From: Shinella zoogloeoides
GTDB taxonomy: Bacteria > Pseudomonadota > Alphaproteobacteria > Rhizobiales > Rhizobiaceae
Assembly: GCF_022682305.1 (NCBI RefSeq)
Contig: NZ_CP093528.1
Location: 1,191,501 to 1,255,500, forward strand
Direction of reading: 5' to 3'
Length of the DNA: 64,000 nucleotides
Shown here: in pieces, positions 16,221-26,242 of the stretch
Numbering within the stretch: the stretch's first letter is position 1
Layout: each line of letters starts with the position of its first letter
Notes under the pieces: generated by a model
Database searches by the model: none
Told to the model about the DNA's origin: nothing
What the model saw: only the letters and a program-made list of their open reading frames with translations
Position numbers and translations under genes: made by a program

Positions 16221-16817
16221 ATGTCCGCAGAAAAGCAGTCTTCCATCCGCATCGTCGAACAGCAGACGGTCTGGAAGCGCTTCATCCATTTGCGCACCAT
16301 CGTCCTCGAACAGACCCGCGCCGACGGCCGGGTCGAATTCCTCGACCGTGAGGTGCACGACCATGGCGCGGCCGCCGCGATCCTCCTCGTCGATCCCTCG
16401 CGCAGGACGGTCATGCTGGTGCGCCAGTTCCGCCCCGGCGCCTTCTTCGGCGGCCATGCGGATGGCTTCCTCCTGGAAATCCCCGCCGGCCTTCTCGACG
16501 ATGACAGCCCGGAGGATGCCATCAGCCGCGAGGCGATGGAGGAAACGGGCTACGCCGTCAGCGACCTTCGCCATGCCTTTGACATGTATTCCAGCCCCGG
16601 CACGCTGACCGAGCGCGTGAGCTGCTTTGCCGCCCACATCGATTCCTCGAAGCGCGACGGCAAGGGCGGCGGCGTGGATGGCGAAGGCGAGGATATCGAG
16701 ATCGTCGAAATGCCCATCGACGAAGCCTGCGGCCTGATCGCCACCGGCGGCATCGTCGATTCCAAGACGATCATGATGTTGCAATGGCTGATGTTGAACC
16801 GCGAGATGTTTGCCTGA
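16221..16817 (+). CDS. Nudix hydrolase, GDP-mannose pyrophosphatase (NudK)-like
   Basis: A protein of 198 residues from the ATG at 16221 (MSAEKQSS). The Nudix box is around 94-114: GLLDDDSPEDAISREAMEETG, quoted here only as its ends GLLDDD and REAMEETG. The extra residues before the box and the preceding LEIPA are as in ADP-ribose and GDP-mannose pyrophosphatases, and the domain-swap N-terminal region FLDREVHDHGAAAAILL also fits NudK. It would hydrolyse a nucleoside diphosphate sugar to NMP plus sugar phosphate. It is 16 bases after the oxidoreductase and probably co-transcribed, with no obvious functional link. Confidence 0.88.
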   Translation: MSAEKQSSIRIVEQQTVWKRFIHLRTIVLEQTRADGRVEFLDREVHDHGAAAAILLVDPSRRTVMLVRQFRPGAFFGGHADGFLLEIPAGLLDDDSPEDAISREAMEETGYAVSDLRHAFDMYSSPGTLTERVSCFAAHIDSSKRDGKGGGVDGEGEDIEIVEMPIDEACGLIATGGIVDSKTIMMLQWLMLNREMFA

Positions 16818-16845
16818 GACATGGCAAGTGATTCCCTGCGGCTTT

Positions 16846-16988
16846 GCCCCTCACCCTGACCCTCTCCCCGCAAGCGGGGAGAGGGGACGTGCCCCGCGAA
16901 AGGTTCTTGCTTGGGGAAAAGAGGGCGGCATATCCCCTTCGCCCCGCTTGCGGGGAGAAGGTGGCCGGCAGGCCGGATGAGGGGCGGG
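16846..16988. repeat. Rhizobial mosaic palindromic repeat in the intergenic region
   Basis: Two hairpins in a 143-base block. CCTCTCCCCGC-AA-GCGGGGAGAGG (16861-16884) is perfect. CCTTCgCCCCGC-TT-GCGGGGaGAAGG (16936-16961) has one mismatch. The block opens with CCCCTCACCCT and ends with CCGGATGAGGGGC, which pair with each other over the whole element. Elements with this CCCCTCA...CCGGCATGCCGG...TGAGGGG layout are widespread between genes in Rhizobiales. It fills most of the 295 bases between the Nudix gene and aspS. Confidence 0.8.
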
Positions 16989-17112
16989 CACCAAGGCGCT
17001 CGCCCGCCAAGCCTTGACAAACGGCCGCCACCATGCGCTTTTCCGCGCGATTTTCTTGGGTAGCTGCGCCGGGACCTTCCCGCGCGGCCTGTCAGCATTT
17101 CAGGATACCACG

Positions 17113-18900
17113 ATGCACCGTTACCGCAGCCACACCTGCGCCGCTCTCCGCAAGTCCGATGTCGGCCAGACCGTTCGTCTTTCCGGCTGGGTCCACCGCG
17201 TTCGAGATCACGGCGGCGTGCTCTTCATCGACCTGCGCGACCATTACGGCATCACGCAGGTCGTCGCCGACCCCGATTCCCCTGCCTTCAAGAAGGCCGA
17301 GACGGTGCGCGGCGAATGGGTGATCCGCATCGACGGCCTCGTCAAGGCGCGCACTGAGGATACGGTCAACAAGGGTATGCCGACCGGCGAGATCGAGCTT
17401 TACGCGCAGGACATCGAAGTCCTGTCGGCCGCCAAGGAACTGCCGCTGCCGGTCTTCGGCGAGCCGGAATATCCGGAAGACGTCCGCCTCAAGTACCGCT
17501 TCATCGACCTGCGCCGCGAGACGCTGCACAGAAACATCGTCAAGCGCACGCAGATCATCTCCGCCATGCGCAAGGGCATGGGCGATGCCGGCTTTGCCGA
17601 ATACACGACGCCGATCCTCACGGCCTCCTCGCCTGAGGGCGCGCGCGACTTCCTCGTGCCGTCGCGCATCCATGAGGGCAAGTTCTTCGCCTTGCCGCAG
17701 GCCCCGCAGCAGTACAAGCAGCTGCTGATGGTCGCCGGTTTCGACCGCTACTTCCAGATCGCGCCGTGCTTCCGCGACGAAGACCCGCGCGCCGACCGCC
17801 TGCCGGGCGAATTCTACCAGCTCGACGTCGAGATGAGCTTCGTCACGCAGGAAGACGTCTGGCAGACGATGGAGCCGATGATGACGGCCGTCTTCGAGGA
17901 GTTTGCCGAAGGCAAGCCCGTCACGAAGGAGTGGCCGCGTATTCCTTACGATGAAGCGATCCGCAAATACGGCTCCGACAAGCCGGACCTGCGCAACCCC
18001 ATCGTCATGCAGGCCGTCACCGAGCATTTCGCCGGCTCCGGCTTCAAGGTCTTCGCGAACATGATCGCGTCGAACCCGAAGGTCGAAGTCTGGGCGATCC
18101 CGGCCAAGACCGGCGGCAGCCGCGCTTTCTGCGACCGCATGAACGCCTGGGCGCAGTCGACCGGCCAGCCCGGCCTCGGCTACATCTTCTGGCGCAAGGA
18201 AGCCGACAAGCTGGAGGGCGCAGGCCCGCTCGCCAAGAACATCGGCGAGGAGCGCACGGAAGCCATCCGCACGCAGCTCGGCCTCGATGACGGCGACGCC
18301 TGCTTCTTCGTCGCCGGCGACCCGGCCAAGTTCTACAAGTTCGCAGGCGAAGCCCGTACCCGCGCCGGCGAGGAACTGAACCTCGTCGATCGCGACCGCT
18401 TCGAAATGTGCTGGATCGTCGACTTCCCGTTCTACGAATACAACGAAGACGAAAAGAAGATCGACTTCGCGCACAACCCCTTCTCCATGCCGCAGGGCGG
18501 CCTCGAAGCCTTCGACAGCAAGGATCCGCTGGAACTCAAGGCCTACCAGTACGACGCCGTCTGCAACGGCTTCGAGATCGCCTCGGGCTCGATCCGTAAC
18601 CAGTCGCCGGAACTGATGGTCAAGGCCTTCGAGAAGGTCGGCCTCTCGCAGGGCGACGTGGAAGAGCGCTTCGGCGGCCTCTACCGTGCCTTCCAGTACG
18701 GCGCCCCGCCGCACGGCGGCTGCGCCTTCGGCATCGACCGTGTCGTCATGCTGCTCGTCGGCGCGAAGAACCTGCGCGAAATCTCGCTGTTCCCGATGAA
18801 CCAGCAGGCGCAGGACCTCCTGATGAACGCTCCGTCGCCGGCAACGCCGACGCAGCTTCGGGAACTGGCGCTGCGCGTCGTTCCGTCCAAGAAGGACTGA
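17113..18900 (+). CDS. aspS: Aspartyl-tRNA synthetase
   Basis: A protein of 595 residues, the usual size of the bacterial-type enzyme. It has an N-terminal OB-fold anticodon domain ([26 protein letters not shown]), class II motif 2 ([16 protein letters not shown]), an inserted GAD domain around 310-420 and motif 3 ([13 protein letters not shown]). The chosen ATG at 17113 begins MHRYRSHTC; the frame is open back to 17014 through repeat-derived sequence. In many alphaproteobacteria AspRS also charges tRNA-Asn for GatCAB; whether it does so here cannot be read directly. It ends in a strong terminator. Confidence 0.98.
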   Translation: MHRYRSHTCAALRKSDVGQTVRLSGWVHRVRDHGGVLFIDLRDHYGITQVVADPDSPAFKKAETVRGEWVIRIDGLVKARTEDTVNKGMPTGEIELYAQDIEVLSAAKELPLPVFGEPEYPEDVRLKYRFIDLRRETLHRNIVKRTQIISAMRKGMGDAGFAEYTTPILTASSPEGARDFLVPSRIHEGKFFALPQAPQQYKQLLMVAGFDRYFQIAPCFRDEDPRADRLPGEFYQLDVEMSFVTQEDVWQTMEPMMTAVFEEFAEGKPVTKEWPRIPYDEAIRKYGSDKPDLRNPIVMQAVTEHFAGSGFKVFANMIASNPKVEVWAIPAKTGGSRAFCDRMNAWAQSTGQPGLGYIFWRKEADKLEGAGPLAKNIGEERTEAIRTQLGLDDGDACFFVAGDPAKFYKFAGEARTRAGEELNLVDRDRFEMCWIVDFPFYEYNEDEKKIDFAHNPFSMPQGGLEAFDSKDPLELKAYQYDAVCNGFEIASGSIRNQSPELMVKAFEKVGLSQGDVEERFGGLYRAFQYGAPPHGGCAFGIDRVVMLLVGAKNLREISLFPMNQQAQDLLMNAPSPATPTQLRELALRVVPSKKD

Positions 18901-18918
18901 GCCTTTCGGCAGTTTTGG

Positions 18919-18952
18919 AAAAAGGGGCCGGCGGAAACGCCGGCCCCTTTTT
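18919..18952 (+). terminator. Intrinsic terminator of aspS
   Basis: AAAAAGGGGCCGGCG, loop GAAA, CGCCGGCCCCTTTTT, starting about 20 bases after the aspS stop. Confidence 0.93.
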
Positions 18953-19081
18953 GCGTGAAGAGACGCCACAATGCCGCGAATTCGCCGCCGGGCGATCCCA
19001 ATTCCGCGCATAATCGGTCGAAATGTCCCCCTAGCGTGAACTCGCCTTAAACTGGCGATTCAAAGACTGGAGGGACTATCC

Positions 19082-20506
19082 ATGACTGTGACGGAATCCG
19101 ACGACCCCGTTCCGACTTCATCCCGACCATTTCCCCATCCCGAACAGCGCGGAAACGTAGCGACGCTGCTGCGCTCGCCGGGCGTCAAGTTCATCATGAT
19201 CGGCATTATCTCCGTGGCGCTCCTCGTGCCGCTGCTCCTCGTCTGGGGCCTGACCGAGGAGCGCGCCCAGCGGGCGACGGAAGTGTCGAACCGCATCGCC
19301 AATGGCTGGGGCGGCGCGCAGGCGATCAACGGCCCCTACATAGCGGTGCCCTTCGACGTGCAGCGCAGCCGCGAGGTCGACGGGCGAACCATTGTCGAGC
19401 AGGTGACGGAATGGGCGCTGGTCATGCCGGAAACGCTTGACGTGACGGCGGACCTCAAGACGGAGGAGCGCCGGCTCTCGATCTATACGCTGCCGGTCTA
19501 TAACGGCGCGCTGACGCTGAAGGGCCGTTTTGGCGCCAGCATGTTGCAGGACCTCTCGCAATTCCCCGGCACGCCGCAGCTCGACCGCGCCGTGCTCGTG
19601 CTCAACATCAACGACATCACTGGCATCCGCTCCGATGCCGGCGTGAAGATCGACAACGGCGCGGTCCGGCCCTTCGATCCGGGCATGCGGCAGATTTCCG
19701 CGATGACGGTCGTCGGCGGCGACGGCTACGCCACGCCGCAGACGAGTGCCGGCGTGCACCGGCCGATCGAGCGCGCGCTGATCGAAAAAGGTTTCACCTT
19801 CGAGATCGCCATGTCGCTCAACGGCTCGCGCAGCTTCGCGGTCGCGCCCGCCGGGCAGACGACGACCTTCTCCGCAAAGGCGAACTGGCCGCATCCCGGT
19901 TTCGAGGGACTTTTCCTGCCGGAAGAGAAAACGATCATGGCCTCCGACTTCGCCGCGAAGTGGACGATCCCTTACCTGGCTCGTGGTATCGACCGCGTCG
20001 CCGCCGGCTCGGCGCTGCCGCTGTCGAACAGCATGATGAGCATCAATCTCGTGGAGCCCGTGCAGTTCTACCAGGTGGTCTCGCGCACGCTGAAATACTC
20101 CATCGGCTTCATCTCGCTGGTCTTCCTCGCCGTCTTCGTCGTGGAGTTGAAGGGCGGGCGCATGGTGCACTGGATCCAGTACGTGCTGACGGGCCTCGCG
20201 CTCATCGTCTTCTACGTGCTGCTGCTGGCGCTTGCGGAGCATACCGGCTTCGCCATTGCCTATGCCATGGCTGCACTGGCAACGACGATCCTGATCGCCG
20301 CCTATCTCGGATCGGCCACGGGAAGCCGGCGGAATGGCATCGCGCTCGGCATCGTCCTGCTGTCCGCCTACGGCGTCATGTATCTCGTACTGCGCGAGGA
20401 CGAATATGCGCTGCTCGCCGGCGCGCTCATCTCCTTCGTCTCGATCGCGACCACCATGTACGCGACCCGCCGCGTGGACTGGTCGGGGAGGGCACAGGCG
20501 GCGTGA
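19082..20506 (+). CDS. creD: Cell envelope integrity / inner membrane protein CreD
   Basis: A protein of 474 residues. One membrane helix lies near 35-57 (FIMIGIISVALLVPLLLVWG), followed by a periplasmic domain of about 280 residues with the CreD segments NGPYIAVPF, FDPGMRQISAM and WPHPGFEGLFLP. About five C-terminal helices follow. In gammaproteobacteria creD is induced by CreBC and protects against envelope stress and colicin E2; the biochemical role is unknown. No CreBC genes are nearby, so control here is likely different. It is flanked by terminators, so probably a single-gene unit. Confidence 0.92.
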   Translation: MTVTESDDPVPTSSRPFPHPEQRGNVATLLRSPGVKFIMIGIISVALLVPLLLVWGLTEERAQRATEVSNRIANGWGGAQAINGPYIAVPFDVQRSREVDGRTIVEQVTEWALVMPETLDVTADLKTEERRLSIYTLPVYNGALTLKGRFGASMLQDLSQFPGTPQLDRAVLVLNINDITGIRSDAGVKIDNGAVRPFDPGMRQISAMTVVGGDGYATPQTSAGVHRPIERALIEKGFTFEIAMSLNGSRSFAVAPAGQTTTFSAKANWPHPGFEGLFLPEEKTIMASDFAAKWTIPYLARGIDRVAAGSALPLSNSMMSINLVEPVQFYQVVSRTLKYSIGFISLVFLAVFVVELKGGRMVHWIQYVLTGLALIVFYVLLLALAEHTGFAIAYAMAALATTILIAAYLGSATGSRRNGIALGIVLLSAYGVMYLVLREDEYALLAGALISFVSIATTMYATRRVDWSGRAQAA

Positions 20507-20527
20507 GGCCACTCCCACACAAAAGAA

Positions 20528-20554
20528 AAAGCCCGGAGCGACGCTCCGGGCTTT
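20528..20554. terminator. Bidirectional terminator between creD and the exported protein gene
   Basis: AAAGCCCGGAGCG-A-CGCTCCGGGCTTT: a 13-bp stem with A/T ends between two convergent genes (ending 20506 and 20578). Confidence 0.88.
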
Positions 20555-20577
20555 CCAATCTCGAACGGTCGAACGGC

Positions 20578-21768
20578 TTACTGGTTCGCCGTGACGGTGA
20601 CGCCAAGGACCTGCGGGATGGTCTGCGGCGCGCCCATGGCGGCGCCCATGATCATCGGGAACGGCACCGGCTCCTTCGGCTCGGCGCTGATCTTCAGGTT
20701 CTTCGGGTCGTCGAGGAAGGTGTTGACGGCGGCCGAGATCTGGTTCTGCAGGTCGGGCATGTTGAGCTGCGCGATCATGATCGGAACGAGACCCTTCAGC
20801 GACTGCGCCATCTGCTCGCCCGTCACACCCTGTTCACCGCCGGCATAGTCGAGCAGCTTCTTGGTGATGGAGGCGTCGTCGAAGGAGATCGAGGCGTTGT
20901 TGAAGGTGAGCTGCTGGACGAGGCCCATCATGGCCATGCCCATGGCGGCGTTGGCTTCTTCCTTGTTCGGGTTGGCTTCGGCGGTCTTCAGGGCTTCCTG
21001 CAGGTTCTTCATGAAGTCGAGCGTGTAGCCCGAGAAGGCCAGCGTGATGTTCAGGCGGCCGATATCCTTGAAGTCGAAGGCATATTCGTCGACGGCCAGC
21101 TTGCCGCTCGCCAGTTCCCAGCTGCCGGACATGGAGACCTTGCCATCCAGCGAGTGGATGCCGAGCTTGTCCATGGTTTCCTTGGCCTTCGGGTCCTCGA
21201 CGGAGCTGAGGTCCGCCTTGAGGTCGGACAGGGTCGCGTCGAATTCGAGGCCGGCGTCGCCATCCATGCGGGTGATGTTCGTTTCCGCGCCGGACATGGA
21301 GAAGACTTCCTTGCCCTTGCTGCTGACGCTGACCGGGCCGGCGGATGCCGATTCGTACATCAGCAGCGATTCGAGCGTGCCGGGAACGATCGTGCCGGGA
21401 ATGGTGACGCCGCTAATGGCGAGGTCCTGGGCCGTGATCGTCGTTTCCGCTTCGGTGACGTTGATGTCCTCGAAGGAAACGGTCTCGATCGTGTAGCCGC
21501 CTTCGCCGTCTTCCTCGACGCCTTCCATGGTGATCGTGCCGAGCTTGAACGGGGCTTCGGCGCCCGCGGCCTTCGCTTCCACGCCTTCCAGCGTGACGGT
21601 GGAGCCGTCGGCCTCGACGTTGGAAGAGGTGATGGATACGCCGCTGGTGGCATAGGTCGCATTCAGCTTCGTCAGCAGATCCGCGCCATCGAGTGCGAAG
21701 GCGGGGCTTGCCAGGGTGGCGAGCGCTGCGCCGGCGAGGAGGGCGCGGAAATGGGAGGTGCGCATCAT
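20578..21768 (-). CDS. Exported protein of unknown function, 396 residues
   Basis: Two adjacent ATGs lie at 21768 and 21765; the first is used here, preceded by an AGAGAG ribosome site. The Sec signal peptide (MRTSHFRALLAGAALATL then SPAFA) is cleaved before LDGADLL. The mature protein is acidic, rich in Thr, Ser and Ala, without membrane helices or cysteines, and has a repeated beta-strand pattern (VTLEGVEAK, ITMEGVEE, VSFEDINV) like large lipid-transfer or AsmA/YdbH-type grooves. I do not recognise the family and this comparison is only an impression. It is divergent from parC with a 211-bp gap. Confidence 0.8.
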   Translation of the reverse strand: MMRTSHFRALLAGAALATLASPAFALDGADLLTKLNATYATSGVSITSSNVEADGSTVTLEGVEAKAAGAEAPFKLGTITMEGVEEDGEGGYTIETVSFEDINVTEAETTITAQDLAISGVTIPGTIVPGTLESLLMYESASAGPVSVSSKGKEVFSMSGAETNITRMDGDAGLEFDATLSDLKADLSSVEDPKAKETMDKLGIHSLDGKVSMSGSWELASGKLAVDEYAFDFKDIGRLNITLAFSGYTLDFMKNLQEALKTAEANPNKEEANAAMGMAMMGLVQQLTFNNASISFDDASITKKLLDYAGGEQGVTGEQMAQSLKGLVPIMIAQLNMPDLQNQISAAVNTFLDDPKNLKISAEPKEPVPFPMIMGAAMGAPQTIPQVLGVTVTANQ

Positions 21769-21979
21769 GAATAGGCTCTCTTTCTGGATTTCTTGGACGG
21801 CTGCCTTGCCGTTACCGCTCCTATACGGGCGGCGCGGCAAATATATTCATGCCGCAGAGAGTTTCCACGGGATTCTCCGTTTCGGACGGGAGATTTCAAA
21901 GAAACGTCACAAAGCGCTATCCACAGCCGGATCGCCCGGATTCCTTGCCGCGAATCGGCCGAGCGGCTAGTCAAGAGGG

Positions 21980-24232
21980 ATGGGACAAAACACTTTGCCG
22001 CCGGATGGCGGAGACGACAACATCCTGCCGGTCGACCTCAAGGCGGCGCTGGAAGAGCGCTACCTTGCCTATGCGCTGTCGACCATCACCCAGCGCGCGC
22101 TGCCGGATGTCCGCGACGGCCTGAAGCCGGTCCACCGCCGCATCATCCACGCCATGAGCGAGATGGGTCTCAAGTCCAACTCCTCGTTCAAGAAATGCGC
22201 GCGTATCGTCGGCGACGTCATCGGTAAGTTCCACCCGCACGGCGACCAGTCGGTCTACGACGCGCTGGTGCGCCTCGCGCAGGATTTCTCGCAGCGCTAT
22301 CCCATCGTCGACGGGCAGGGCAATTTCGGCAATATCGACGGCGACAACGCCGCCGCCTACCGATACACCGAAGCGCGCATGACCGAGGTCGCGACGCTGC
22401 TGCTCGAAGGCATCGACCAGGACGCCGTCGATTTCCGCCCGACCTACAACGAGGAAGACGAGGAACCGATCGTCCTGCCGGGCGCCTTCCCGAACCTTTT
22501 GGCCAATGGCTCCTCCGGCATCGCCGTCGGCATGGCGACCTCCATTCCCTCGCACAACGCCCATGAGCTTTGCGACGCCGCGCTCCATCTCATCCGTAAC
22601 CCCGATGCGGATGTGGAGAAGCTGGTCGAGTTCGTGCAGGGTCCGGACCTGCCGACCGGCGGCATCATCATCGACAGCCGTGAAAGCATCATCGAGGCCT
22701 ACAAGACGGGTCGCGGTGGTTTCCGCGTGCGCTCGAAATGGGAGACGGAAGACCTCGGTCGCGGCGGCTACCAGATCGTCGTCACGGAGATTCCCTATCA
22801 GGTGCAAAAGTCGCGCCTGATCGAGAAGATCGCCGAACTGCTGCTCGCCCGCAAGCTGCCGCTGCTCGAGGATATCCGCGACGAATCGGCCGAGGACGTA
22901 CGCATCGTGCTGGTGCCGAAGAGCCGCACCGTCGATCCGACGATCCTGATGGAATCGCTCTTCAAGCTCTCCGAGCTGGAAAGCCGCATTCCGCTCAACA
23001 TGAACGTGCTCTCGATGGGGCGCGTGCCGAAGGTCATGGGCCTCAAGGACGTGCTGGTCGAGTGGCTGGCGCACCGGCGCGAGGTGCTCCAGCGCCGTTC
23101 GCGCCATCGCCTCGCCGCCATCGACCGACGCCTCGAAATCCTCGGCGGCTATCTCGTCGCCTATCTCAACCTCGATGAGGTGATCCGCATCATCCGCGAG
23201 GAGGACGAGCCGAAGATCTCCCTGATGGAGACCTTCTCGCTGACGGACGTGCAGGCCGAGGCGATCCTCAACATGCGCCTGCGCTCCCTGCGCAAGCTGG
23301 AGGAGTTCGAGATCCGCACAGAGTTCGACAATCTGTCGAAGGAGAAGGCGGAAATCGAGGCGCTGCTCGCCTCCGACGAGAAGCAATGGCAGACCGTCGC
23401 CTGGGAAATCGGCGAGGTCCGCAAGAAATTCGCCAAGGCGACCGAGATCGGCCGCCGCCGCACGCAGTTCGCCAGCGCCCCGCAAGCCGATGTCGAGGCC
23501 ATCCAGCAGGCCATGATCGAGAAGGAGCCGGTCACGGTCGTCATCTCGGAGAAGGGCTGGATCCGCGCGTTGAAGGGCCATATCGCCGACACGTCCGGCC
23601 TCCAGTTCAAGGAGGGCGACGCATTGAAGGTGGCCTTCCCGGCGCAGACGACGGACAAGGTGCTGATCGTCACGACGGGTGGCAAGGTCTACACCCTTGG
23701 CGCCGACAAGCTGCCTGGCGGCCGTGGACACGGCGAGCCGCTGCGCATCATGGTCGACATGGAGAACGATCAGGACGTCCTGACCGCCTTCGTGCACGAC
23801 GCGTCGCGCAAGGTCATCGTCGCCTCGCAGGCCGGCAACGGCTTCGTCGTTTCGGAAACCGAGATGGTCGCCAATACCCGCAAGGGCAAGCAGGTGATGA
23901 ATGTCGGCATGCCGGACGAGGCCAAGCTCGTCGTGCCGGTGCGCGGCGACCATGTCGCCGTCGTCGGCGAGAACCGCAAGATGCTGGTCTTCCCGCTCGT
24001 GCAGCTCCCGGAAATGTCGCGCGGCAAGGGCGTGCGCCTGCAGCGCTACAAGGATGGCGGCATCTCCGACATCCGCTGCTTCGCCATCGCGGATGGCCTC
24101 ACCTGGGATGACAGCGCCGGCCGCAACTTCGTTCGCTCGAAGGAAGAACTGGCCGAATGGCTCGGCGACCGCGCCACCGCCGGCCGCACCGTGCCGAAGG
24201 GTTTCCCGAGAAGCGGCAGGTTCAGCGGCTGA
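21980..24232 (+). CDS. parC: DNA topoisomerase IV subunit A
   Basis: A protein of 750 residues. It begins like ParC ([21 protein letters not shown]), has the winged-helix site with catalytic Tyr129 ([11 protein letters not shown]), the tower/coiled-coil region, and a C-terminal beta-pinwheel ([34 protein letters not shown]). With ParE it decatenates chromosomes. The quinolone-contact segment is [12 protein letters not shown]: the Ser of E. coli ParC position 80 is Gln90 here. ParC rather than GyrA is chosen because of the short pinwheel and the start. It is monocistronic by its neighbours. Confidence 0.95.
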   Translation: MGQNTLPPDGGDDNILPVDLKAALEERYLAYALSTITQRALPDVRDGLKPVHRRIIHAMSEMGLKSNSSFKKCARIVGDVIGKFHPHGDQSVYDALVRLAQDFSQRYPIVDGQGNFGNIDGDNAAAYRYTEARMTEVATLLLEGIDQDAVDFRPTYNEEDEEPIVLPGAFPNLLANGSSGIAVGMATSIPSHNAHELCDAALHLIRNPDADVEKLVEFVQGPDLPTGGIIIDSRESIIEAYKTGRGGFRVRSKWETEDLGRGGYQIVVTEIPYQVQKSRLIEKIAELLLARKLPLLEDIRDESAEDVRIVLVPKSRTVDPTILMESLFKLSELESRIPLNMNVLSMGRVPKVMGLKDVLVEWLAHRREVLQRRSRHRLAAIDRRLEILGGYLVAYLNLDEVIRIIREEDEPKISLMETFSLTDVQAEAILNMRLRSLRKLEEFEIRTEFDNLSKEKAEIEALLASDEKQWQTVAWEIGEVRKKFAKATEIGRRRTQFASAPQADVEAIQQAMIEKEPVTVVISEKGWIRALKGHIADTSGLQFKEGDALKVAFPAQTTDKVLIVTTGGKVYTLGADKLPGGRGHGEPLRIMVDMENDQDVLTAFVHDASRKVIVASQAGNGFVVSETEMVANTRKGKQVMNVGMPDEAKLVVPVRGDHVAVVGENRKMLVFPLVQLPEMSRGKGVRLQRYKDGGISDIRCFAIADGLTWDDSAGRNFVRSKEELAEWLGDRATAGRTVPKGFPRSGRFSG

Positions 24233-24273
24233 TCAGCGGGAATAGGGGACGCTGACGTCGCGCAGGAAGCGCG

Positions 24274-24399
24274 TCAGTGCTTCGCAAGTTCGCGAAGTAC
24301 GCCCTCGTATTTTTCCATTATGATGCGAGCGGCCTTCAGTGGCCGTTCGAGATCTTCATCGCTAGGCGGCGGTGGCTGGGGGGCTTCGCTTTGCGTCAT
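24274..24399 (-). CDS. Small acidic protein, 41 residues
   Basis: The reading frame runs from the ATG at 24399 to a TGA at 24274. It encodes MTQSEAPQPPPPSDED, then an amphipathic helix (LERPLKAARIIMEKYEGV) ending LRELAKH. A good ribosome site GAGGAC lies about nine bases upstream. The Pro-rich acidic start followed by one charged helix looks like a real small protein, not random sequence. It lies between convergent parC and the EamA transporter gene; the transporter ends 41 bases upstream of it on the same strand, so it may be the last gene of that transcript. Function is unknown. Confidence 0.55.
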   Translation of the reverse strand: MTQSEAPQPPPPSDEDLERPLKAARIIMEKYEGVLRELAKH

Positions 24400-24440
24400 C
24401 GTTTCTGTCCTCGGCACCTGCTTTTGGGAAGTATACCGCG

Positions 24441-25358
24441 TTACCCCGTGAACGGAAACTCCGCTGCCGTATCGTCATCCCTCGCCGCGCGGGCCTTCGA
24501 GCGCATCTGCCAGATCGAATGGGCGAGCAGCGCGAGGATGAGGATCGAGCCGCCGATGAGGGTCTGGTTGGTGGGTGTCTCGGAGAAGACGATCCAGACC
24601 CAGATGGGGGCGAGCACCGTTTCCAAGAGGTAGAACATGCCGACTTCCGGGGCGGAGAGGAAGCGAGGCCCCGTCGCCAGGCAGAAGAACGCGAGGGGGA
24701 TCATGATGAGGCCGTTGAACAGGATGAAGCCCGGATGGGCGACCTGGAAGCCGGCCTCCGGCAGCAGGAGCAGCGCGGCAATGCCGGGGAAGATGGCGGT
24801 GACGAGGGGCACGAAGCCCATGTCCAGACGCGTGTGACGGCTGAGCGTGATGGCCGAGGCGAGCAGGAAGGCGGAGCAGGCCGCCATGGCGTCGCCGAAG
24901 AAATTGCCGCTTTCCAGGCCGTCATGCACGATCAGCGCCACGCCCGCGACCATCGCTCCCATGGTGAGAAGGGTCGCGTTCGAGGGGCGCTCGCCGAGGA
25001 AGATCCAGGAGAGGATCGCGGCGAACATCGATGTGAAGGCGAGGATGAACACGACATTCGCCGTGGAGGTGTTGAACACCGCCAGCATGAAGGTCAGCGA
25101 GTTGATGCCGTAGAGAACGCCGATCAGCAGGCCGATAGGGCCGGGGATCAGCGCCATGCGCCTACCGAGCGCGAAGCGGACGACGGACCATGCCAGCAGG
25201 GCGACCACGAAGGTCGCGATGCTGCGCGTCGCCAGCACCGACCAGACCTCGCCGTCGGACAGGCGGATCAGCGGAATATCGAAGGAGAGGGACAGGCCGC
25301 CGATGGCGGTTATGAGGAGGCCCTTGCGGTGAAGGGCGGGATCGCTGGCTGGGGGCAC
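24441..25358 (-). CDS. EamA/DMT-family transporter
   Basis: A protein of 305 residues with ten predicted membrane helices in two EamA halves (about 12-145 and 155-285). The second half has the usual motif region (PEVGMFYLLETVLAPIWVWIVFSE). The start codon at 25358 is GTG. The drug/metabolite transporter superfamily exports amino acids, nucleosides or metabolites; the substrate cannot be assigned. It lies 18 bases after the arginyltransferase gene on the same strand, so it is probably co-transcribed. Confidence 0.88.
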   Translation of the reverse strand: MPPASDPALHRKGLLITAIGGLSLSFDIPLIRLSDGEVWSVLATRSIATFVVALLAWSVVRFALGRRMALIPGPIGLLIGVLYGINSLTFMLAVFNTSTANVVFILAFTSMFAAILSWIFLGERPSNATLLTMGAMVAGVALIVHDGLESGNFFGDAMAACSAFLLASAITLSRHTRLDMGFVPLVTAIFPGIAALLLLPEAGFQVAHPGFILFNGLIMIPLAFFCLATGPRFLSAPEVGMFYLLETVLAPIWVWIVFSETPTNQTLIGGSILILALLAHSIWQMRSKARAARDDDTAAEFPFTG

Positions 25359-25376
25359 GTCGGAACCGATTCGGGC

Positions 25377-26141
25377 TTATTTCTCGGGGTTTTCGCCATC
25401 ATAGCGTTCCCAGCCGCGTTGCATCAGGTGCTCTTGCGGCAAAAACTTCGTTTTATAGTCCATTTTTCGCGATCCCTTGACCCAGTAGCCGAGATAAACG
25501 TGCGGCAGGCCGAGCTGTTGGGCGCGGCGGATATGGTCGAGGATCATGAACGTGCCGAGCGAGCGGCGGGAAAGGTCCGGATTGTAGAAGGAATAGACCA
25601 TGGAAAGCCCGTCGCCCATGCGGTCGGTGAGCGCGACGGCGACGAGTTCGCCCTGCGGGCGCTCCCGGAGGCCCGCGCCTTCCTCACGCACGCGATATTC
25701 GATGACCTTGGTGTGGACGTGGGTGTCCTCCACCATCATCGCATAGTCGAGCACGGACATGTCCGACATGCCGCCCTTCTGGTGGCGGGCGTCGAGATAG
25801 TGGCGGAACAGCGAATATTGCTCGCTGGACGGCTCTGCCGGATACTCGCGGGAAACGAGGTCGGCATTGTCCGCCAGCACCCGGCGCATGGTGCGTCGTG
25901 GCTCGAATTCGTTGACGAGGATACGGACCGAGATGCAGGCGCGGCAGGTCTCGCAGGCCGGGCGATAGGCGATGTTCTGCGAGCGGCGGAAACCGCCCTG
26001 CGTCAGGAGATCGTTGAGTTCCGGAGCGCGCTCGCCCACCAGATGCGTAAACACCTTCCTCTCCATCTCCTGCGGCAGGTAGGGGCAAGCCGCCGGCGCG
26101 GTGAGATAGAACTGCGGAGAGGATGTTGCCTGCGTATTCAT
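25377..26141 (-). CDS. bpt: Aspartate/glutamate leucyl- or arginyltransferase (Bpt/Ate)
   Basis: A protein of 254 residues starting [22 protein letters not shown]; a longer start at 26174-26180 is possible but lacks a clear ribosome site. The ATE_N part carries CPYLP and the Cys pair [15 protein letters not shown] carries [15 protein letters not shown] and [15 protein letters not shown], diagnostic of the family. It transfers an amino acid from aminoacyl-tRNA to N-terminal Asp/Glu, marking proteins for ClpS-ClpAP. Rhizobial members are usually annotated Bpt (leucyl); the exact donor is inferred. Confidence 0.94.
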   Translation of the reverse strand: MNTQATSSPQFYLTAPAACPYLPQEMERKVFTHLVGERAPELNDLLTQGGFRRSQNIAYRPACETCRACISVRILVNEFEPRRTMRRVLADNADLVSREYPAEPSSEQYSLFRHYLDARHQKGGMSDMSVLDYAMMVEDTHVHTKVIEYRVREEGAGLRERPQGELVAVALTDRMGDGLSMVYSFYNPDLSRRSLGTFMILDHIRRAQQLGLPHVYLGYWVKGSRKMDYKTKFLPQEHLMQRGWERYDGENPEK

Positions 26142-26242
26142 CAGCCGTGAAGCGACTCCGTCGCTGTGTGACATTTCCAAGCCGGTAGGATTGGCCTAGT
26201 TCGGGAAAAGGTCAACTGGCGCGCCGCAGGTTTCGGCGCTTC

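Noticed and set aside
13988..16522. Very long minus-strand frame upstream of rlmJ (to 1131 codons in all)
   Set aside because: Only the last 287 codons match RlmJ; the rest is antisense to the molybdopterin oxidoreductase and Nudix genes.
17092..19011. Open frame of 639 codons on the minus strand
   Set aside because: Mirror of aspS codon bias; composition is that of an antisense frame and there is no ribosome site.
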